Positions 57,394 through 64,000 of a stretch of 64,000 bases of DNA are shown one piece after another. The position numbers and the translations under genes were made by a program. The first letter of the stretch is position 1. The number at the start of each line of letters is the position of its first letter. The notes beneath the pieces are model-generated. The model was not told where the DNA came from and did no database searches. It saw nothing but the letters and a program-made list of their open reading frames with translations. Location of the stretch: assembly GCA_023678885.1 (NCBI GenBank), contig CM043009.1:16113117-16177116 (forward strand). The letters run 5' to 3'. Source of the DNA: Pogostemon cablin. Its lineage: Eukaryota > Streptophyta > Magnoliopsida > Lamiales > Lamiaceae.

Positions 57394-59183
57394 TATATTA
57401 AAAATGGCTAGGCTCATGGTTAATATTTTTTTTCAATTTTATCCCTATCTATTTTTCATTTTTACATCTATAACATTGACTAATTATTCATAATTATGTT
57501 AAACTATTTGTATTCTAAGATCTATTATATGTTTTCATACTAATTACACTAAACTATTTGTATTCCTACCTTAATTAATTATTAATGAATTTCAATAAAC
57601 TATATTTGTTTGTAACGTTTTACATTTAATGACATCCTAAACATCACATTATAAATTCACATTATAATGGTTGTTAGAAGAAGGGAGTCGACAAAACTAC
57701 GGTATGAACTTTAGAGTAAATACGATGATGAAGAAGTTGATAATGGCGGTGCTATAACTTATTATATCAGTAAAGTAATGGTTTGCAGCAAAAAAACGTG
57801 TGTGGATCAACACGAGTTTCAAAAGAGATTAAAGTGCAGTTTCGTAGATGATTCGTGTAAGAAAGGGATAACTTCATATACGACGATGAAGAAGTTAATG
57901 ATGACGGTGCTATATAACTTATTATATCGGTAATGGTTGGCAGCAAAAAAAGTGTGTGTGAATCAGCATGGGTTTCAGAGGAGATTAAAGTGCAGTTTTC
58001 GTGAACGATTTGTGTGAGAATGGAAGAGTTTAAATGTGGTGCGTGGGCAAATGTAAGAGTTTTTCTTTTTTTTTTGTTATGATTAGTTTTTGTTATTACC
58101 TCATATATCTTATATGATTGCAATTAAGTGAATATTTATATCAATGGTGAGTTCCTTATAAAATCAAGATGTTTTACTTTTTTTTCCGATTAATTTAGTC
58201 CCTAAATCGATGCTTAAAGTTTAAGAAGAAATGCCACATTTAGATCATAACAATGAATTGATTTATATATGTTCTTCAAATTTATTGTAAATTATAAAAT
58301 AAAGTCTTAAACATATGATAAATAAATTTGATTTTTACATAACAAAATCCCTTTTTTTTTTAATTTAAACCATACGGATTTCAGTAAAGTATTATTGTTT
58401 GATGAGGCTTATTGAATAAAATAATAAAAGATAGAAGAAAGCAAAGGATAAAAACAACAATTTACTTATTTAATCGTTTATCGATTATGTCACAAAATAA
58501 ATAGTTAAATTTTGTTGATAAAATTATTTAATAATAATGAATTAATAACAAATGTTTTGGATGGTAAAATATGATTATTGGTAAAAAATAAATATTACAT
58601 TAAAATTCGAATACATGTCATGACAGATACTTTTATTCTATCAGAAAAATATTATAAAATTATTTTTTTTCGTTGCTAAAATATGATTTAAATAGTAGAG
58701 TAGTAATACGTGTAAATAGTAAGAGTTATATTTATTAATAAAAATTATATCTTTTTTTCTAAAGTTTTGCACTTAATAATTAAATAAAATGTGCATATAA
58801 TATACTCCATATTACATATATGAACGCATTAACATTCTTTATTTTTTTTTCATGAATTAAGAGTATAAGTTATTTATTTTTAGTTAGACTACCATGTTTA
58901 ATTATGTATATTGAACTCTCAACTTTTATCATTAAGGAAAAAAAAAACAAAAGATGTATTATAGAATAAAATGAAATGTGCAATGGAAGCAAAAGAAAGA
59001 ATAAAATGTGCACGCGACGTGCACAATCTAAATATCTAGTAATTAAAATTTCAAAACAAAATAAAATAACTTATAAAAGTATATTAAGATCTGATTCACA
59101 ATGTACGGATAATTTTATTTTTTTCGATAATTTCAATTAATTTATATTCTTACATGACATGAAGTGTTGTGTTCACTAATTAG
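57394..59183. other. AT-rich intergenic stretch with one tandem repeat
   Basis: No gene is recognised. A two-copy tandem repeat lies at 57714-58030. The rest is AT-rich; the homopolymer runs at 58061 and 58350 are unremarkable. Confidence 0.5.
57714..58030 (+). repeat. Two-copy tandem repeat, period about 158 bp
   Basis: TACGATGATGAAGAAGTTGA, then GGTGCTATA.AACTTATTAT, GCAGCAAAAAAA.GTGTGTG and GAGATTAAAGTGCAGTTT occur at 57720-57845 and again at 57879-58000. The identity is about 85-90%. GAT codon-like GATGATGAAGAAG wording could be old coding DNA, but neither copy has a sustained open frame. Confidence 0.75.
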
Positions 59184-59494
59184 GTATTTATAGGGAAAAA
59201 AGATTTTTCGTCCGTTAACTTTCATTCATATTAAATTAGTCCATTAACTTTTTTAATTTTGAAATTAGTCCGTTAATTTTATAACAATTTTGAAATTAGT
59301 CCAATAACATCATAAAATTCAACATTTTGGTCCTTTGACAATGGCAGATCATTTGAATATTTTCACTCAAATTAATCTATATCATAGTTTTATTTAACCA
59401 ATTTTATCTCACTTTTTATTTTTCACTTCCGTATACCAAACAAACAATATTAATCTCATTACTAAAGTGGAGCAAATTTGACTAAATATTGATA

Positions 59495-59720
59495 CTTCCT
59501 CCGTCCGCTCGAAAAGGATATTTTTTCTATTTTGGTCGTCCGTTCCAAAGAGGGTCACTTCCTTTTTTACACACATTAGATCCATACACACCCACTAATA
59601 CAATTAAAATATGGGATTCACACTCCCACTAATACAACTACCCACTACACATTAAATAACAATACTTCTTAATCAACGTGCACAAAAGCAAAATGCCCTC
59701 TTTCGAGCGGACGGAGAGAG
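59495..59720. mobile_element. Stowaway-type MITE nested in the 59193-60039 element
   Basis: The ends CTTCCTCCGTCCGCTCGAAA and TTTCGAGCGGACGGAGAGAG are near-perfect inverted repeats with TA on both sides. Confidence 0.88.
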
Positions 59721-59760
59721 TATAATATAAATTCTTAGTGGAGACTATTTTTTTAAAAAT

Positions 59761-59761
59761 A

Positions 59762-59812
<51 letters not shown>
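59761..59812. repeat. (TA)n microsatellite
   Basis: About 52 bases of TA repeat lie inside the foldback element. Confidence 0.9.
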
Positions 59813-59814
<2 letters not shown>

Positions 59815-61167
59815 ACATATTTTTTATTTTTATTTTTTAGAATAACCTGCTAATGACTTGTTGAAACGGACGATTTTGTTGAATTTGGTAAACATGATGG
59901 ACAATTTTCAAAATTTTCAAATATAATGGACGATTTTTAAAATTCTACAAATATAATAGACGATTTTCAAAAAGTGAAAAACTTATGGATTAAATTCAAA
60001 TTTGGGCAAAGTTAGCGAACAAAAAAAATCTATTTTCCCGTATTTATATTATATTATTTTCAATATAATAAATATAATTCGTTGGTAGTCATGTGGAATA
60101 TTAAGTTCGAACAAAATAGATAAATGAATAATATCCAAGATACATATTAATTCATTCATAATTAAGTCATGTATGATATTTATCGAAACGACATTGATAA
60201 AAAAGTATACTAGTATTTTTCAAAGAATTACAATCATTATTTAATCAATGGTGTACTATTATTATAAAACCTTATAAGATAATCAAAATTAATCCATTAA
60301 CATTATTAAGAGACAATTAAATATTTAATTAATAAGTAGATATAAATTAGATTGAGTAAATAAATAAAATTGTTAATTTTAATGTCTCAAAACATATAGG
60401 AAAAGACTTGGGTGAGACCGTCTCACGGATATTTTTATGTGTGACGGATTATCCATTAATTCAATTAACTAAAAATAAAGAGACTTTTTTGGTTGTTATG
60501 AAATTAAAAAAATGAAAAATTAGTTGTACAGTAAAATTAATTAGGCCTAAATAAATTTAAAGGGTCTTATTTAGTTAATATCAAATTAGAAATTTAAAAA
60601 ATTAATTGTAAAAGAGAATTAATTAGGATTTATATGTATTTTTTTTCGTACTCTTTTCTTATTTAATTCTTATTTTTTATTTTTTATTTTTTAAAAATAT
60701 AATAATTCAAAATTTATTATTTATTTAATTTAAATATTATAAATTTATAAAATGTGATAATATGTGATAATCTTTATAATTAAAAGTGATGCTAAATTGA
60801 TAAAAAGTAATAATGGTATTGTGAAATATTTCATAAAATTTTATAGTGTAAAAAAAGTGATAACATTTAAAAATAAAAGTGATAATATCTTTAAATAAAA
60901 GTAATAACTAATTATAAAAGTGTATTTCACAAACAATTTATAGAATGTATAGAACGTGATAATATTTTTAATAAAAAGTGATTTCTAATAAAAAAAGTGA
61001 TATCCATCTAATTGAATTATTAATATTATTTTACGAACAATTTGCTGAAACAATAAAAGTGATAACATTTTTAATAACAAGTGATACATGATAAAGAAAA
61101 AGTGATAACTGTTTAACTAAATTATTTTATGAACAATTTATAAAATGAATAAAAAGTGATAACATTT

Positions 61168-62789
61168 TGATTGGTCGTTATAATCAGGGCGACCAAGCAA
61201 CAAAATATCGAATCCAAGGGAATTTAGGATTCTTGGCCTTTAGGTATAGTATCGTGATTAGTTAGGGACGATCGAAAAGGAGGTTTATAAATAAAAGAAA
61301 ATAAAATGCATGAAAAAATAAATCTAATTACAATATTTTTGGATTTTCAATGCCATGGTAGTTTTCATGATACACTTATATAATCAATCATCCAACATCT
61401 TTAATTGTTTTTCATTTTTAAGCAAATCATGGTAAGAGCGATCACGATTTCCACCTATCCCCAATGGCTATGGTGTATAGGATATAGATTATTTTCATAA
61501 CCCCTAAAAAGCTCCTAGGATCGATCCTACTTGTAATTCCCTTCAAGGTACTATGTTAGTATGGATGGGGTTTCCTTCACTAGTTTAATCCTCGGGCACA
61601 AGTGATCACTAGTGTTTATTTACGTTGTTCTAAACATAAGGACTCCTTGGCTAGGCTCCCCTTATATTAAACCCACATGTAATAAATGAAAGAAACTCAC
61701 ATATGATAATCATGCAAAACAACTAAAGGTAAAGCAACGAAAAGACATGCCGATACAAAATACACAACTTAATCACAATGCACTAATACCAAAGACATAA
61801 ATCTCATATTATTACAAGTATGCTAATTTCATAAATGAAACCTAATCAAAGCCGGAAATTCAATTAAGACATTTTCATAAATTAATTAATAATCATGTCA
61901 TTAATCAACCACCAAAACATAGAAAATAGAAAGATAATAAGTAGGATTAGATTACACCTTAATGAAGTTTTACATTCATGAAGATTATCCATCCTTGGTG
62001 TCTCCACCTTCTTTGAAAGCAATAAAATCATATTCTAAGAAAACATTTAAAGAAATGGATTCCTCCCCAAAAAGGGGAGGAATCTCAACTAGTGGAGAGT
62101 AAAAATGAATGGATAATGGTGGTGTGGTGTAGATGTGGGAGATGATGTTGGAGTGGGTGAGAGGCAACCTCCTCTGCTGTTCTTCTCCTGGAGGAGTGAG
62201 ATTTGGGGGTATTTATACCCCCAATGGAAAGCCCTAATGTCGCACTTGAAATTTGGCAGAAGTGCATAAAAATACGATCGTATTTTTATGCATTTGCCCG
62301 TGTTTTCCTGCATCAGCACTTTTTGACCAAAGTGCAAGAAAACACGAGCGTGTTTTCCTGCACTTGACCGTATTTTTCTGTAAAATTTCAGCATTCTGAA
62401 TTTTTTTGCACTTGCAGAAAAACACGGGCATTACATAAAAATACGGGCATGTTTTTATGTATTTTGGCCAATTTTCTATTTTCTTCAACTTTCTCCTTTC
62501 TTCATTCTTTTTATCACCATTTATCTTCATAATCACTTCTAGGAACTTATTAGTCTGCCACCATTTTTTTTGTATTCGTCCTGATTTAATTCTGTTTCTT
62601 CCATCACTCTTTCTAGCTCAAAAACACCCATTTCTCTGTAAAAATGCACAAAAATACCTTTCTCAAACTAATTAAGCAATTAATAGTATTTTCATTAAAA
62701 TCATACTTAATTATTGTATTAAAGTCAAATAAATCCAAGAAAATTCATGCAATTTAAGCTCAAATTCTAGGTGAATTTCACACCGATCA
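61168..62789 (-). mobile_element. Solo LTR (1.6 kb) with 5 bp target duplication
   Basis: CATTT flanks it on both sides (61163-61167 and 62790-62794). The ends are TGATTGGTC and ACCGATCA, again TGAT..ATCA as in the solo LTR at 54543. A TATA box reads TATAAATA on the minus strand (62210-62217) inside the near-palindrome GGGGGTATTTATACCCCC, so the LTR probably reads leftward. Downstream of it the leader-like sequence has CTACACCACACCACC, close to CCTACACCACACCAC in the other solo LTR. A row of palindromes lies just upstream of the TATA box. No coding region is present. Confidence 0.8.
62263..62460. promoter_or_regulatory. Palindrome cluster upstream of the solo-LTR TATA box
   Basis: A perfect 30-base palindrome at 62263-62292 has arms TGCATAAAAATACGA and TCGTATTTTTATGCA. 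A near-perfect one follows at 62330-62365 (AAGTGCAAGAAAACACGA against CGTGTTTTCCTGCACTT). A third, looser pair lies at about 62415-62460 (AAAAACACGGGC, ACATAAAAATACGGGCATG, TTTTTATGT). All use the same AAAATACG/AAACACG wording. Confidence 0.6.
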
Positions 62790-62915
62790 CATTTTTAATA
62801 TAAATTGATATCTGATCAAGATAAAGTGATAACAGAATAATTCAATTCTAGTAATTGATTACTAATAATATTATAATAATTGAATAATTAATAATTAATA
62901 ATAATAATAATAATA

Positions 62916-63198
62916 CTCCCTCCATCCAAGAAAACTTTTCACGTTTACTGTTTCACGTTGTTGTTTAAGAAAATTTGCACTTTTTACCAACTTTATTGAC
63001 TTTGGATGGTATTGTAGTATTTTTAGGTAATAAAAAAGTATAAAGTAATGATATGTGTGTGAAAAAATAGTGGTAAATTTGAAATTAAAGTAGCTTTTGA
63101 CGTTGTTGGATAAAGTGGTGTTTCTTTTTTAGGGTGTGAAAGGTTTTATGGAACAAACAAATGAGAAAAGTGAGAAAAGTATTATGAGATGGAGGGAG
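62916..63198. mobile_element. Stowaway-type MITE inside the 60399-63426 element
   Basis: The left end CTCCCTCCATCCAAGAAAAC and the right end TATTATGAGATGGAGGGAG are flanked by TA. Inner CACTTTTTACCAACTTTATT and GGTAAATTTGAAATTAAAG are family-like. Confidence 0.8.
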
Positions 63199-63435
63199 TA
63201 AGTATTTATTAAAATTGGAAAATACCTGTTTGCAATTTCGTAGATGACGTGCGTAAATGGGTTCGTCCGCCCATTTCATTAAAGTTTAACTAATCTTAAT
63301 TAACTCAACAAAATAAGGCCCTTGTTTTTCTTAATTATTTTTTATTTTTATTTTTATATTAATGGATAGGATAGGATCCGTCTCACATAAGAGGATCCGT
63401 GAGACGGTCTCACCCAAGACCTACCCAAACATATA

Positions 63436-63562
63436 TTCCCTTCGTTCCCTTTAGAGGGGTTCTTTGTTTTTTATACGTGGATTAAGCACTATTATTATTT
63501 AATTGTACTGGGTAGTTATATTTGTGGGTGTGTAAGCCACATATTTTAATTGTATTAGTGGG
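63436..63562. mobile_element. Stowaway-type MITE, left part only
   Basis: TTCCCTTCGTTCCCTTTAGA after TA, then TTTTTATACGTGGATTAAGC and GTGGGTGTGTAAGCCACATA, are typical MITE phrases. The sequence breaks off at about 63562 where an LTR-like sequence begins; the rest may lie beyond the window. Confidence 0.55.
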
Positions 63563-64000
63563 TGTTGGTTATTGTACACCATCAATCACTATTGCAATGA
63601 ATATAAAATAGAATGGAGAGTTACTAACCTCTTTTATAAATTTAGATCTTGGATCATGGATCTTGAACGTCTCGGGATGATGGCAAAGTCGAGTCGAGTA
63701 GAACTATTCCCATAAGAAGAAATACGTCCTGATAGTGCTCCGGTCTTGGTAGATCTTTCCAAAGTTAAAAGACTACTCGTTTCCGGCGAAGCAGCACCGC
63801 TATTATAAGAACTCTAGCAAACTAAGAGAGAATGGAGGACTTGATCGAATTAGGATGCAAATGCTTGTGATGTGAAGATGCTTTGGATGTGGTGTGTATT
63901 CTATTATCTTCTATATGGAATGAGTACAGAATGACCTTATTTATAGGCTACATAGACCACGTCCACATAGCAGGATTGCTTGATTTGCTATTGATTGTGT
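63563..64000 (-). mobile_element. Start of an LTR, cut by the window edge
   Basis: It begins TGTTGGTTATTG, like the TGTTGG start of the copia LTR at 31221. It contains GGCAAAGTCGAGTCGAGTAG and AAGAAATACGTCCTGATAGT then GCTCCGG. The copia LTR has GGTAAAGTCGAGTCAAGAG and AAGACGAAATTGCTCCG in the same order. The similarity is distant, so this is probably another copia family whose body lies to the right. The strand is inferred from the copia comparison. Confidence 0.5.

Larger units (their letters stand above)
59193..60039. mobile_element. Mutator-like foldback element with 9 bp target duplication
   Basis: GTATTTATA occurs at 59184-59192 and 60040-60048. The ends GGGAAAAAAGATTTTTCGTC and, inverted, GGGAAAATAGATTTTTTTTG match. 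The inverted similarity extends about 150 bases through repeated TTTTGAAATTAGTCC / GGACGATTTTCAAAA-type units. The interior holds a Stowaway-type MITE and a TA repeat, both later changes. Confidence 0.75.
60399..63426. mobile_element. Mutator-like element with 9 bp target duplication, carrying a solo LTR and a MITE
   Basis: AAACATATA occurs at 60390-60398 and 63427-63435. The left end GGAAAAGACTTGGGTGAGAC then CGTCTCACGGAT is inverted at the right end as ATCCGTGAGACGGTCTCACC then CAAGAC. Similarity continues inward through ATGTG.GACGGAT.C.ATCC. Each end contains the short palindrome GTGAGAC-C-GTCTCAC. The interior is AT-rich with many AAAAGTGATAACATTTTTAA phrases and no transposase, so it is non-autonomous. 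Without the nested solo LTR (61168-62789) it would be about 1.4 kb. Small relatives lie in EAF6 introns 3 and 4. Confidence 0.85.

Noticed and set aside
57767..58123. 118-residue minus-strand frame
   Set aside because: It spans a non-coding tandem repeat; the repeated SSET/THAD wording reflects the repeat, and no family is recognised.
62085..62536. Overlapping minus-strand frames up to 101 residues
   Set aside because: They cover the leader and palindrome cluster of a solo LTR; repetitive cysteine/lysine wording reflects the palindromes, not a protein.

Overview
This is AT-rich, repeat-dense nuclear DNA from a flowering plant. It is probably a eudicot and possibly an asterid; that last guess is weak. 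The evidence is GT-AG introns, an R2R3-MYB gene with the 133 bp / 130 bp first-two-exon layout usual in plants, and many plant transposons (Stowaway-type MITEs, Mutator-like elements, Ty1/copia and other LTR elements, CACTA-like and Helitron DNA). I see no rRNA gene, no intact tRNA gene, no CRISPR array and no organellar block.

Only two genes look intact, both on the + strand. The first (9679-13213, seven exons, 156 aa) encodes an EAF6-type subunit of histone acetyltransferase complexes. The second (18239-23011, three exons, 253 aa) encodes an R2R3-MYB factor of the MYB13/14/15 type, with a 3.9 kb second intron carrying MITEs.

Layout. 1-1.5 kb: copia-type relic. 1.5-6.5 kb: AT-rich repeats, microsatellites, a telomere-like tract and a possible Helitron 3' end. 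6.7-8.3 kb: AAAGAGTAA-type tandem repeat, a leucine-zipper relic of an HD-Zip II gene and a broken DUF295/F-box-type gene. 9.7-13.2 kb: EAF6. 13.2-18.2 kb: MITEs and LTR-like debris. 18.2-23.0 kb: MYB. 23.5-25.7 kb: MITEs. 25.7-32.3 kb: a complete but broken Ty1/copia element on the minus strand, with 1.07 kb LTRs and a GGATG target duplication. 33-36.2 kb: nested MITEs and a Mutator-like element with 9 bp target duplications. 36.5-57.4 kb: a probable giant Helitron. 57.4-64 kb: further Mutator-like elements, a second solo LTR and the start of another LTR at the right edge.

The most interesting object is the probable Helitron. Its 3' end is a typical plant Helitron terminus (hairpin plus CTAG at 57393), and a decayed Helitron-type helicase C-terminus lies at 53.8-54.4 kb. 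Upstream on the same strand are fragments of unrelated host genes: the cyclophilin CYP71, the N-terminal HEAT region of TOR kinase, an RCC1-family protein, and several unidentified exon-like pieces with splice sites. A 4.28 kb block with the CYP71, TOR and two unidentified fragments is repeated in direct tandem, so each occurs twice. None of these fragments encodes a working protein. The element also carries a foldback element, a CACTA-like element and a 2.2 kb solo LTR.

All identifications were made by eye from translated sequence and motif recall; no database search was run.
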